Below, piece after piece: positions 6,515 to 12,400 of a stretch of DNA of 12,400 nucleotides. The position numbers and the translations under genes are program-made. The number at the start of each line of letters is the position of its first letter. Position 1 is the stretch's first letter. The stretch lies in the NCBI GenBank assembly GCA_003241595.1, contig QFOU01000036.1, forward strand, positions 1 to 12,400, written 5' to 3'. The notes under the pieces were generated by a model. It was not told the DNA's origin, searched no databases, and worked only from the letters and a program-made list of their open reading frames with translations. Source of the DNA: Pseudomonas fluorescens (lineage in GTDB: Bacteria; Pseudomonadota; Alphaproteobacteria; UBA2136; UBA6156).

Positions 6515-7780
6515 ATGCAAAACTTCTTTAACGACAACCTCCTTGTTGGCGACCCACTCGTTCACGCCATCACTCAAAAAGAACTCGGCCGCCAGCAAAA
6601 GGGTATCGAGCTGATCGCCTCGGAGAACTATGTCTCCAAAGCCGTCATGGACGCCCAAGGCAACGTCATGACCAACAAGTATGCCGAAGGCTACCCCGGC
6701 AAGCGCTACTACGGCGGCTGCTGGGCGGTGGATGAAGTGGAAACGCTCGCCATCGAACGCGCCAAAGCCCTCTTCAACTGCGAGTACGCCAACGTCCAGC
6801 CCCACAGCGGCTCGCAAGCCAACCAAGCTGTATTCTTGGCGCTCCTGCAACCGGGTGACACCCTGCTGGGCCTCCGCCTCGACCAAGGCGGCCACCTCAC
6901 TCACGGTTCCCCCGTCAACATGTCCGGCAAATGGTTCCATGCCGAATTCTATGGCCTCGACCCCGAAACCGACACCATCGACTACGAAGGCCTCGCCGCC
7001 AAAGCCCGCGAGATCAAACCCAAGATTATCACCGCTGGCGCCAGCGCGTATCCACGTACCATCGATTTCGCCCGCATGGCCGCCATCGCACGTGAAGTTG
7101 GCGCGTATTTCATGGCCGATATCGCCCATATCGCAGGTTTGGTCGCTACCGGTGCCCACCCCAGCCCGATTCCCTATGCCGATGTGGTCACAACCACCAC
7201 GCACAAAACATTGCGCGGCCCGCGCGGAGGCATGATCCTCACCAACAACCCGGAAATCGGTAAAAAATTCAATTCCGCCGTTTTCCCGGGCCTGCAAGGT
7301 GGCCCGCTGATGCACGTCATCGCCGCCAAAGCGGTGGCCTTCGGCGAAGCCCTTCGCCCAGAGTACAAAGCCTACATCAACAGTGTTGTGCGCAACTGCG
7401 CCGCCATGGGTGAAGAGATCACTGCCGCAGGCCTCCGCCTTGTCTCCGGCGGCACCGATAACCACCTCGCGCTCATCGACCTCCGCCCCTACAACATCAC
7501 GGGTGATGTCGCCGAAAAAGCGCTGGATGAAGCCGGTCTAACTACCAACAAGAACATGGTGCCGGGCGATACCCAATCACCCTCTAAAACCTCCGGCATC
7601 CGCATCGGCTCCGCCGCAGGTACAACCCGCGGCTTTACGGAAGACGACTTCCGCCAGATCGGCCGCTGGATCTCCCGCGTCCTTGCCTCCGTCCGCGATG
7701 GCAATTCCGAAGACGTGGTTCACCAAGTCCGCACCGAAGTCGAAGCCCTCTGCGACCAATATCCTATCTATCAAAGTTAA
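6515..7780 (+). CDS. glyA: Serine hydroxymethyltransferase
   Basis: The 421-residue PLP enzyme interconverts serine plus tetrahydrofolate with glycine plus 5,10-methylene-tetrahydrofolate, the main source of one-carbon units. Family landmarks are all present: ELIASENYVS, TNKYAEGYPGKRYYGG, NVQPHSGSQAN, GGHLTHGSPVNMSG, MADIAHIAGLVATG, and the PLP-lysine motif TTTTHKTLRGPRGG with Lys231. The C-terminal half holds the expected SGGTDNHL and GIRIGSAAGTTRGF. Length is normal. The start is an ATG preceded by AAGGA (6501-6505), 9 nt away. By alphaproteobacterial convention glyA is followed by nrdR; here an orphan gene on the other strand and a strong terminator intervene, so glyA is probably not co-transcribed with nrdR. 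Confidence 0.98.
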   Translation: MQNFFNDNLLVGDPLVHAITQKELGRQQKGIELIASENYVSKAVMDAQGNVMTNKYAEGYPGKRYYGGCWAVDEVETLAIERAKALFNCEYANVQPHSGSQANQAVFLALLQPGDTLLGLRLDQGGHLTHGSPVNMSGKWFHAEFYGLDPETDTIDYEGLAAKAREIKPKIITAGASAYPRTIDFARMAAIAREVGAYFMADIAHIAGLVATGAHPSPIPYADVVTTTTHKTLRGPRGGMILTNNPEIGKKFNSAVFPGLQGGPLMHVIAAKAVAFGEALRPEYKAYINSVVRNCAAMGEEITAAGLRLVSGGTDNHLALIDLRPYNITGDVAEKALDEAGLTTNKNMVPGDTQSPSKTSGIRIGSAAGTTRGFTEDDFRQIGRWISRVLASVRDGNSEDVVHQVRTEVEALCDQYPIYQS

Positions 7781-7787
7781 AAGCTCA

Positions 7788-7824
7788 AAAGATAAAACCC
7801 CGCCTGTGGCGGGGTTTTATCTTT
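7788..7824. terminator. Bidirectional Rho-independent terminator between glyA and the orphan gene
   Basis: A perfect 17-bp stem, AAAGATAAAACCCCGCC (7788-7804) and its complement (7808-7824), encloses a TGT loop. The A/T-rich outer arms supply a U-tract in either direction, so it can serve glyA (plus) and the convergent gene ending at 7838 (minus). Confidence 0.93.
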
Positions 7825-7837
7825 GGTGTGTAGGGTG

Positions 7838-8335
7838 TCAATACAAGCTCAAACGTTGGTCTATGGTTGTTTTGAGGGATGTATCATCGGCGTATTCTGT
7901 ATTCACCCGAAGATGAATACCAATATCCTCTTGCGAACCCTCCACGTCTCTGGCGTCACCTTTGGCCATAACGTATGTAAAGCGCCTGCGCTCATGTGTA
8001 CGTATTAACGTGACATGGGTAACCGTGTAAGAATATTCGCCGCTGCTACTGTCTTCGTCAACGGTAACAATAAGGTGACGATAGCTTATTAAGCCCGCTA
8101 GAATTTCATCCGCTGTCGGCTGAATCTTGGCACTCGAATCGATGACGATCATCGCTGGATAGACATATTCTCTATCGAAATCAAGATCGTAATCGCCGCT
8201 AAAGAAAATGATTGGCCCTATCTTTCTCAGTTCAGGAAACAGGATCATCAGGCCTTCACGTACACGCGGATTATCCACGCAAGGGTCAATCCAGACCTGA
8301 GAAATTGTAAGTGTCGGAGTATAAGAGTGCGCCAT
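7838..8335 (-). CDS. Orphan acidic protein of unknown function
   Basis: I do not recognise a family. The 165-residue product is acidic, has a single Cys (in WIDPCVDNP), and no signal peptide or membrane helix. It has beta-rich stretches (GPIIFFSGDYDLDF, YPAMIVIDSS, YRHLIVTVDE, YSYTVTHVTLI) with an alpha segment between, suggesting a compact mixed fold. The start is the ATG at 8335 with GGGAG (8342-8346) 6 nt upstream. Codon use looks more A/T-rich than in the flanking genes (judged by eye), and the gene splits the usual glyA-nrdR neighbourhood, which together hint at later acquisition. A bidirectional terminator follows it, and an A/T-rich palindrome with a consensus -10 lies upstream. Confidence 0.75.
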   Translation of the reverse strand: MAHSYTPTLTISQVWIDPCVDNPRVREGLMILFPELRKIGPIIFFSGDYDLDFDREYVYPAMIVIDSSAKIQPTADEILAGLISYRHLIVTVDEDSSSGEYSYTVTHVTLIRTHERRRFTYVMAKGDARDVEGSQEDIGIHLRVNTEYADDTSLKTTIDQRLSLY

Positions 8336-8388
8336 AGGTAACTCCCAAAGTGGCTAGAGAAAAGGTCTGCGGGGCGTTGGCCCAAGTT

Positions 8389-8414
8389 CTAAAATTATAT
8401 GTATACTATTTTAG
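8389..8414 (-). promoter_or_regulatory. 26-bp A/T-rich palindrome with an embedded TATAAT, upstream of the orphan gene
   Basis: CTAAAAT at 8389-8395 is mirrored by ATTTTAG at 8408-8414, and TAT/ATA pairs add to the symmetry inside; 10 of 13 base pairs match. On the minus strand the bases 8399-8394 read TATAAT, a consensus -10, placed about 60 bp before the orphan gene's ATG. No good -35 is at ideal distance (TTGTAA at 8426-8421 is 21 bp from this -10, or 15 bp from an overlapping TATACA). A dyad over a -10 box is a typical repressor site. Confidence 0.45.
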
Positions 8415-8520
8415 GAGAGTTTACAATCCTTACGCCCACCTGTAGCCAAACCGTCTCACACCAACCTATATTTCGGCACCCCACTAGACTTTTCCTTTAA
8501 AATACACCACATAAAGTAGT

Positions 8521-8961
8521 ATGAAGTGCCCATTCTGCACCCACGATGACACGCAAGTGAAGGACAGCCGTCCTTCCGATGACGGCCGTACCATCCGCCG
8601 CCGCCGCGAATGCCCGTCCTGCGGCCGTCGCTTCACCACGTTCGAGCGCTTTCAGGTACAACAGGTTGTTGTAGTCAAGCGGGATGGCCGCAAAGAGCTC
8701 TTCGACCGCGAAAAGCTGATGAAAAGCCTGCTCACCGCCCTCCGCAAGCGCCCTGTCACCCAACAGCAAATCGCGCAAATGGCCTCCGATATCGAGCATA
8801 TGCTCACCGAGAACGGTCGCTCCGAGGTTGCAAGCCAGGAAGTGGGGGATGCCGCGCTCATTTCACTAAAAGGGGTCGACTTCATCGGCTACCTGCGCTA
8901 TGCGAGCGTCTATCACGAGTTCACCGGTCCACAAGACGTGATCTCTCTGATCCACAGCTAA
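8521..8961 (+). CDS. nrdR: Transcriptional repressor of ribonucleotide reductase genes
   Basis: The 146-residue NrdR has an N-terminal zinc ribbon with Cys3, Cys6, Cys31 and Cys34 (MKCPFC and ECPSCGRRF), a basic DNA-binding stretch (GRTIRRRRECP), and then an ATP-cone domain (VVKRDGRKELFDREKLMKSL through ALISLKGVDFIGYLRYASVY). NrdR senses ATP/dATP through the cone and represses nrd operons when dATP is high. Length is normal. The ATG at 8521 has a poor ribosome binding site (AAAGT), but the MKCPFC start is invariant in the family. It is followed by nusB after 71 nt on the same strand, probably in one operon. I see no clear NrdR box in its own upstream region. Confidence 0.97.
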   Translation: MKCPFCTHDDTQVKDSRPSDDGRTIRRRRECPSCGRRFTTFERFQVQQVVVVKRDGRKELFDREKLMKSLLTALRKRPVTQQQIAQMASDIEHMLTENGRSEVASQEVGDAALISLKGVDFIGYLRYASVYHEFTGPQDVISLIHS

Positions 8962-9018
8962 CCGGCTGTAAAACCATTACAGGTAACGAATTTACTAAAG
9001 ACGAACGCCCGCAAGGGC

Positions 9019-9025
9019 AGGGGAG
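9019..9025 (+). promoter_or_regulatory. Ribosome binding site that fixes the nusB start at TTG
   Basis: AGGGGAG lies 7 nt before the TTG at 9033. There is no ATG or GTG in frame nearby, so this site decides the start. Confidence 0.75.
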
Positions 9026-9032
9026 CACGACC

Positions 9033-9521
9033 TTGACGCAAGAGTACACAAGCGAATTTAACTGGGAAAACGGCGAAGACGCCTTTCCACCGGAAAATAC
9101 CGGCCTCACTGGCGATAGCCGTACCGAAGCCCGTTTGTGCGCCGTCCAAAGCCTCTACCAAGCCATCATCATGCCGCGCGATGCTCGCGATGTAGCCGCC
9201 GACTTCGAAACCAAGCTGAACAAGCGCAAAGCCGATAAAAAGCTCTACCGCGCCATCATGGCCTCAGCGGGCGAGGGTGCAGAGCGCTACCACACCATGC
9301 TGCAAGCCGAACTCACCGAAAAATGGGAATGGAACCGCGTCGATCCCGTTCTCCGCGCCCTCGGCTGGGCGGGCGCTGCCGAGCTCACCGCTAACCCCGA
9401 GGCTCCCGTCGCCGTGATTCTCAACGAATACCTCAACATCTCCAAAGCGTTCGTCACGCCAGAAGAAGTGGGCTATCTCAACAAAACGCTGGATAACCTC
9501 TCCAAGAAAATCCGCGGCTAG
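9033..9521 (+). CDS. nusB: Transcription antitermination factor NusB
   Basis: The 162-residue product is an all-helical NusB, which with NusE (S10) binds boxA RNA to support antitermination of rRNA operons. The family start RTEARLCAVQSLYQAIIM is at about residues 30-47, and the C-terminal end has the usual PVAVILNEYLNISKAF, the NusB signature of IxEYvxIAk, followed by FVNGVLD-type replacement VGYLNKTLDNLSKKIR. About 29 acidic/polar residues precede the domain, so the protein has a short N-terminal extension. The start is the TTG at 9033, behind AGGGGAG; the same frame is open much further upstream, but that part overlaps nrdR and is a shadow. In many alphaproteobacteria riboflavin genes (ribD, ribE, ribH) lie between nrdR and nusB; they are absent here. 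A terminator follows directly. Confidence 0.9.
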   Translation: MTQEYTSEFNWENGEDAFPPENTGLTGDSRTEARLCAVQSLYQAIIMPRDARDVAADFETKLNKRKADKKLYRAIMASAGEGAERYHTMLQAELTEKWEWNRVDPVLRALGWAGAAELTANPEAPVAVILNEYLNISKAFVTPEEVGYLNKTLDNLSKKIRG

Positions 9522-9531
9522 CCTTAGCTTA

Positions 9532-9563
9532 AACAAAACCCCGGCCAAAACCGGGGTTTTGTT
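9532..9563. terminator. Bidirectional terminator between nusB and the lipase-like gene
   Basis: AACAAAACCCCGG (9532-9544) and CCGGGGTTTTGTT (9551-9563) form a 13-bp perfect stem around a 6-nt loop, with T-rich flanks on both strands. The right arm overlaps the stop codon of the minus-strand gene ending at 9562. Confidence 0.92.
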
Positions 9564-10296
9564 ATTTTGCGGAGGCGCTATCGGTATGCTCAAACGCCCC
9601 GTTCTTCAAAAACGCTCCTACCTGCCGCTTTACGGGGTTGCTAAAAAGCATGGTGGGATGAGAGGTGTGCAAAACAATAAAATCGCTCATACCCTCTAAC
9701 CGCGCGCGCTCCACGGTCACTTTGCCGTCATCCGCCCCCGGCAATAAAAACCAGGAAGAGATCAGGTTGACCGACCGATCTCCCGCAATAATCCCTAACG
9801 GATAATCCACTTTCCCCAGCATCTGATTAAAAGCGGCATCATTCTGGGCTCCTAACCGCTGGCCGGCAGGGCCGGATATCTTCACATACATTGGGTTCTT
9901 CAATAAAAAGTCGGCCACTTCGCTACCCTGATTCGGCGGTGCCAACATCACTACATTCCCTAAATTGGCGGGTTTGCTGGCATGCAAATAGGCCCGCGTG
10001 ACAATTCCACCCATAGAGTGCGTCACAAAGTGCAGCCTGCCTTCGCACATCTGGGAAAACTGCCCAATAACCGGACCAATTTCGGTCACAATTTTATCAA
10101 TATCGGAAGAACGCGAAGCGTATCCAAGGCTCATGGTACGATAGCCCTTTGCCTTGAGGTAAGACTCCAGCGGCGTCATTGAGCCGGCGCTGCGCGCCAT
10201 GCCATGGAGTAGTACCACGCAATCCTTCGCCTCAGCCTGCACACTCGCGGCAAAGAGCCCTGCCAATAGGGTTAGTAAAAGGACGCGCACCCGCAT
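9562..10296 (-). CDS. Exported alpha/beta hydrolase, lipase/esterase-like
   Basis: A 244-residue protein from the ATG at 10296. Residues 1-21 are a clear Sec signal peptide (MRVRV, hydrophobic core, AASVQA cut), so it goes to the periplasm or beyond. The mature part has an alpha/beta hydrolase fold: VVLLHGMARS (oxyanion HG), the nucleophile Ser94 in THSMGG (a Thr replaces the first Gly of GxSxG), LAPPNQGS, an IAGD strand, Asp190 in ADDGKV and His213 in HTSHP as the probable triad. This pattern is typical of triacylglycerol lipase/esterase relatives; substrate is unknown. An upstream in-frame ATG (10335) would spoil the signal peptide and lies inside the previous gene. The start is 1 nt from the upstream stop (TAGgATG), so translation is probably coupled to the pseudopilin-like gene. 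Confidence 0.85.
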   Translation of the reverse strand: MRVRVLLLTLLAGLFAASVQAEAKDCVVLLHGMARSAGSMTPLESYLKAKGYRTMSLGYASRSSDIDKIVTEIGPVIGQFSQMCEGRLHFVTHSMGGIVTRAYLHASKPANLGNVVMLAPPNQGSEVADFLLKNPMYVKISGPAGQRLGAQNDAAFNQMLGKVDYPLGIIAGDRSVNLISSWFLLPGADDGKVTVERARLEGMSDFIVLHTSHPTMLFSNPVKRQVGAFLKNGAFEHTDSASAK

Positions 10297-10297
10297 C

Positions 10298-10897
10298 CTA
10301 GTAATCCATGGTCTGAGAAAGCGCCCGAATCGCACGGTAATACAAGATCACACTATTCGAATCTTGCGGATCCCACTGCAAACGCCCGCTTTTGTCAGGG
10401 TTCGCTTCCCCTTCGCCATCCAGAATCTTATTGGTCTCAATAGCAATGCCGGGCTTCACAGTGTTGTAAATAATGTAAAGGTAACAAATATCTTCGGCAT
10501 TGCAGGGCTGGCTGTGGTTGGGGCCGGCTTTAATCATGCTCATGGCGCCGTAGCGGGAGTTCTGGTTGGTCGCAAACCGAATATAAGGCCCGTTCCAACG
10601 CGCGCGCAGGTTGTTGCCTTCACTAATGACCGCGCTGTCATACAGCGCCTGATACGCATTCTTGCCGTTAGGGCTCATCAAACTCAGAAAGATGTCGGTC
10701 TTTAAGTCGTTGTGGTAACTCTCAATCGCCTGTGTGGTGTCGGCAAGCTCGGTGGCCAGGGCCTGTGCGCGTGTGCCATCCACATTGGTCACCACGGCTA
10801 CGCCAGCTACAACCGAGAGAATGCTGAAAATAGCCAGCGCAATACGCGCATCAAGTCCAAACAGTGCACCGCGCTGATCCATAAACCTGGTCATCAT
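10298..10897 (-). CDS. Pseudopilin-like protein, second of a tandem pair
   Basis: The 199-residue product has a short basic leader (MMTRFMDQRGA), then LFGLDAR and one hydrophobic helix (about residues 18-37), then a soluble domain. This is the shape of a type II secretion pseudopilin or type IV pilin. The prepilin motif is unusual: aligned on the hydrophobic core, Ala is at -1 and Asp, not Glu, at +5. The soluble part has RWNGPYIRF, matching the WGxPY region of GspG-like proteins, and a C-x5-C pair (CNAEDIC) likely forming a disulphide. It shares QRGAxFGLDAR, RWxGPY and C-x5-C with the gene upstream. Its ATG overlaps that gene's stop by 1 nt (TAATG) and the lipase-like gene follows after 1 nt. 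No secretion ATPase or platform gene is in the window. Confidence 0.65.
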   Translation of the reverse strand: MMTRFMDQRGALFGLDARIALAIFSILSVVAGVAVVTNVDGTRAQALATELADTTQAIESYHNDLKTDIFLSLMSPNGKNAYQALYDSAVISEGNNLRARWNGPYIRFATNQNSRYGAMSMIKAGPNHSQPCNAEDICYLYIIYNTVKPGIAIETNKILDGEGEANPDKSGRLQWDPQDSNSVILYYRAIRALSQTMDY

Positions 10898-11517
10898 TAA
10901 ACGGGTCTTTCAATGGTTTTGATAATAAGCGTGCGCGGGTCGGTGGCTCCGTCCGATTGCACCTTGCCGGATGTCGTTGGCTCGGTTTCCTTCACGCTAC
11001 CGCCGGCAGTATCATAGTAATCATTGATTTCTTCCCATGTCTTGGCGGGCACGCGGGAGAGGCTCAGCCACACAAAGCAGTCCGAATCGGTGGCGCAGTA
11101 GTTACGACGGTCGCCTTGGGCATAGAACAGGGACCAGTTGCCATAATTCCGGCTCTTCCGGCTCTCCAGTGTCATGTAAGGGCCGTGCCAGCGGTTCTGG
11201 AATCCCGTCTTAACCATGTCGCGGTTCCAAAGTGCAGTCAGGTCTTCAAGGCTGGAGTTGTCATTCACAGGCTTGTTCAGAGTAAACAAATAGAACGTGC
11301 CCATATCGGTCTGGTAGCTCTTCAGCGCGTGCTCAAAACCTTCAATCTCCCGAATGAGTACGGCGGTTTTAGCCATGCCGATACGCCCAAACCCCACATA
11401 TCCGGCAACGGTGGCCATAACGGCAAACACAACCATGGCAAGGCGGGCATCAAGCCCGAACATGGCCCCGCGTTGGTTACCGTTAAATGCGCGCCGGAGA
11501 GAAAGGGGGATGCTCAT
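10897..11517 (-). CDS. Pseudopilin-like protein, first of a tandem pair
   Basis: The 206-residue product has an 18-residue basic leader ending in NQRGA, then MFGLDAR and a hydrophobic helix (to about residue 41), followed by a soluble domain. Landmarks shared with its downstream paralogue are QRGAxFGLDAR, a long first helix (MAKTAVLIREIEGFEHALKS), RWHGPYM and C-x5-C (CATDSDC). These suggest a type II secretion/type IV pilus-like minor pseudopilin, placed in the inner membrane and processed by a prepilin peptidase. The Asp at +5 replaces the Glu used by most pilins. The C-terminal 40 residues are polar and Thr/Ser/Glu-rich. It starts 22 nt after bamE, with no good ribosome binding site, and overlaps the next gene by 1 nt. 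Family assignment rests on layout and short motifs. Confidence 0.65.
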   Translation of the reverse strand: MSIPLSLRRAFNGNQRGAMFGLDARLAMVVFAVMATVAGYVGFGRIGMAKTAVLIREIEGFEHALKSYQTDMGTFYLFTLNKPVNDNSSLEDLTALWNRDMVKTGFQNRWHGPYMTLESRKSRNYGNWSLFYAQGDRRNYCATDSDCFVWLSLSRVPAKTWEEINDYYDTAGGSVKETEPTTSGKVQSDGATDPRTLIIKTIERPV

Positions 11518-11539
11518 GCGTGCGTGCGGAAACTGACGA

Positions 11540-12004
11540 CTAGTTCTTTTCGCCGGTCAAAACATTGCCAAGGCTGCCGAACATCTGCTCAACAATGCCC
11601 AAAGACTGTCCGTGGGTCTTTGTGGTCACTTCTTCGGGGGTAATTTCCTTGCCGTCTTTTTCATTCTTCTGGGTAACCTTAGCCACCACATTGGTCTGCG
11701 GGTCAAAATCAATGATCACGATCTGGCGCGATTTCAATTCATGCGGCTGGAAAGCTCGTGTTCCCACGCTAGAGCTAATATAGTACCAGCGCTCGTCATT
11801 CATGGTGCCTTGCGTGCTGGGGCTGCCCAACAGCTGTACTACGTCGTCGCGTGTAGTTTGGCCGGGTTGGATTTGCGCCAGCCGTGAAGGCAGAATGATT
11901 TGCCCACGGGTGTTGACGGTTTCCGCGCAAGCAGAGATAAACAATGCACAAACTATGAAAGCCATAGAGCTGGCATATCGGGAAAGATAATTATGTTTTT
12001 TCAT
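11540..12004 (-). CDS. bamE: Outer-membrane assembly lipoprotein, BamE/SmpA/OmlA family
   Basis: A 154-residue lipoprotein from the ATG at 12004. The basic n-region (MKKHNYLSRY), hydrophobic stretch and lipobox ISAC (Cys26) mark a signal peptidase II substrate anchored in the outer membrane. The BamE domain follows: LAQIQPGQTTRDDVVQLLGSP, then DERWYYISS and RQIVIIDFDP...VVAKV, the standard pattern. BamE supports the BAM complex that inserts beta-barrel proteins. The C-terminal 50 residues are polar and extend past the domain. In-frame starts further upstream (12070) would bury the signal peptide; the ATG at 11965 would lose its basic part. The first codons overlap the divergent chaperone gene's start by 12 bp. 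Two pseudopilin-like genes and a hydrolase follow on the same strand. Confidence 0.9.
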   Translation of the reverse strand: MKKHNYLSRYASSMAFIVCALFISACAETVNTRGQIILPSRLAQIQPGQTTRDDVVQLLGSPSTQGTMNDERWYYISSSVGTRAFQPHELKSRQIVIIDFDPQTNVVAKVTQKNEKDGKEITPEEVTTKTHGQSLGIVEQMFGSLGNVLTGEKN

Positions 12005-12400
12005 TGGCTGAAAGTTTATGGCAAACCAAGCGGGCGTGCAACCGCCGATGCATCTCCAAATGCCTCGCAAGTGGTCGATGGTGCATTTGCCAACGCCAAA
12101 GCCTCAACTCCCGATATATTTAACCTCCCCAGTACGCACGAACCCTCGCAGCAGGCAAAGTTCGAACACGTCTGCGCATGGTTGGCCTTGGAATTTGTAA
12201 ATCTGGAAGATGACCGCAAGGCGCGTGCTGTAGTGGAAGAGATGGTAGACCGCCTCGAGATCGGCCTGCGCGAAGCCGGCGTCAGCGATATGAAGGTGGG
12301 CGTCCATGTTCGTAAATACGCATCCGCTCTCCATGGTCGGGTTCGCCGCTATGCCACGTTGCTGCAAGAGGGGAATCAGCTGGCTTTAAGCAAGGCGCTC
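11993..12400 (+). CDS. Ubiquinol-cytochrome c chaperone (CBP3-like), 3' end outside window
   Basis: A frame from the ATG at 11993 stays open to the window's end (136 codons). After a variable N-terminal 50 residues, KFEHVCAWLALEFVNL and then VVEEMVDRLEIGLREAGVSD, MKVGVHVRKYASALHGRVRR and YATLL match the Pfam ubiquinol-cytochrome c chaperone family (CBP3/UPF0174), with its LREAGVxD and YGR-like motifs (here LHGRVRRYA). Relatives help build the cytochrome bc1 complex. GGGA at 11980-11983 is a modest ribosome binding site 9 nt upstream. In alphaproteobacteria this gene is commonly divergent from bamE, which supports both calls. There is no other in-frame ATG or GTG near the N-terminus, so the overlap with bamE's start seems real. 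Confidence 0.85.
   Translation, partial: MFFHWLKVYGKPSGRATADASPNASQVVDGAFANAKASTPDIFNLPSTHEPSQQAKFEHVCAWLALEFVNLEDDRKARAVVEEMVDRLEIGLREAGVSDMKVGVHVRKYASALHGRVRRYATLLQEGNQLALSKAL

Noticed and set aside
6449..7465. 338-residue minus-strand frame antisense to glyA
   Set aside because: Same reason: shadow of a highly conserved gene, with a Gly/Val/Ala-rich low-information product.
8389..8414. NrdR box before nrdR
   Set aside because: The palindrome is A/T-rich but does not carry the ACAC/GTGT-type ends of NrdR boxes in the right place.
8610..9032. Long N-terminal extension of nusB (303-residue frame)
   Set aside because: The first 141 codons overlap nrdR in another frame and do not resemble NusB; a strong ribosome binding site and TTG at 9033 explain the start.
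10297..10335. Earlier start of the lipase-like gene at 10335
   Set aside because: It would overlap the upstream gene and add an unusual extension before a perfect signal peptide starting at 10296.
12005..12070. Earlier start of bamE at 12070
   Set aside because: It would place 22 residues before the lipoprotein signal peptide and enlarge the overlap with the chaperone gene.
12018..12200. 60-residue plus-strand frame at the right edge
   Set aside because: It is out of frame with the CBP3-like gene, which runs from 11993 to the end and carries the family motifs.

Overview
The window looks like a chromosomal segment of an alphaproteobacterium. The evidence is gene content and order: glyA followed by nrdR and nusB, and a bamE homologue divergent from a ubiquinol-cytochrome c chaperone (CBP3-like) gene. 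An adrenodoxin-type ferredoxin, a HIG1-like twin-membrane protein and a DUF465/YdcH-like protein also fit. Codons are moderately GC-rich with C/G in third positions. I cannot place it below class level from sequence alone. I see no rRNA, tRNA, CRISPR array, transposase or phage gene.

Layout, left to right. (1) 1-1335 is the 3' part of a GGDEF-EAL cyclic-di-GMP protein, running in from outside the window, with both catalytic domains apparently intact. (2) 1382-3507 holds a small HIG1-like membrane protein on the minus strand. Divergent from it is a tight pair: a [2Fe-2S] ferredoxin and a 521-residue GH3-fold protein whose adenylation motifs look degenerate. (3) 3743-3964 is a DUF465/YdcH-like coiled-coil protein with its own strong terminator. 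(4) 4138-5460 is a MurA-family enolpyruvyl transferase followed by a strong terminator. (5) 5745-6257 is an unrecognised protein behind a good sigma70-like promoter. (6) 6384-7780 is a possible 22-codon leader ORF and then glyA, ending in a 17-bp terminator hairpin shared with a convergent orphan gene (7838-8335, minus). (7) 8521-9521 is nrdR then nusB; nusB starts at a TTG with a near-ideal ribosome binding site. (8) 9562-12004, minus strand, is a compact four-gene run: bamE, two paralogous pseudopilin-like genes, and an exported lipase-like alpha/beta hydrolase. Junctions of 22 nt, 1 nt overlap and 1 nt gap suggest one operon. (9) 11993-12400 is the 5' part of the CBP3-like chaperone gene. 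Its start lies inside the start of bamE on the other strand.

Most of the window is housekeeping: one-carbon metabolism, ribonucleotide reductase control, antitermination, cell wall, outer membrane assembly and bc1 assembly. The parts most worth a second look are the pseudopilin pair with a non-standard prepilin motif (Ala at -1, Asp in place of Glu at +5) coupled to an exported hydrolase, and the ferredoxin-linked GH3-like protein that seems to have lost its ATP-binding residues. The orphan gene with a 26-bp palindrome in its promoter region and the possible leader ORF before glyA are smaller points. I found no clear evidence of a large undescribed system.
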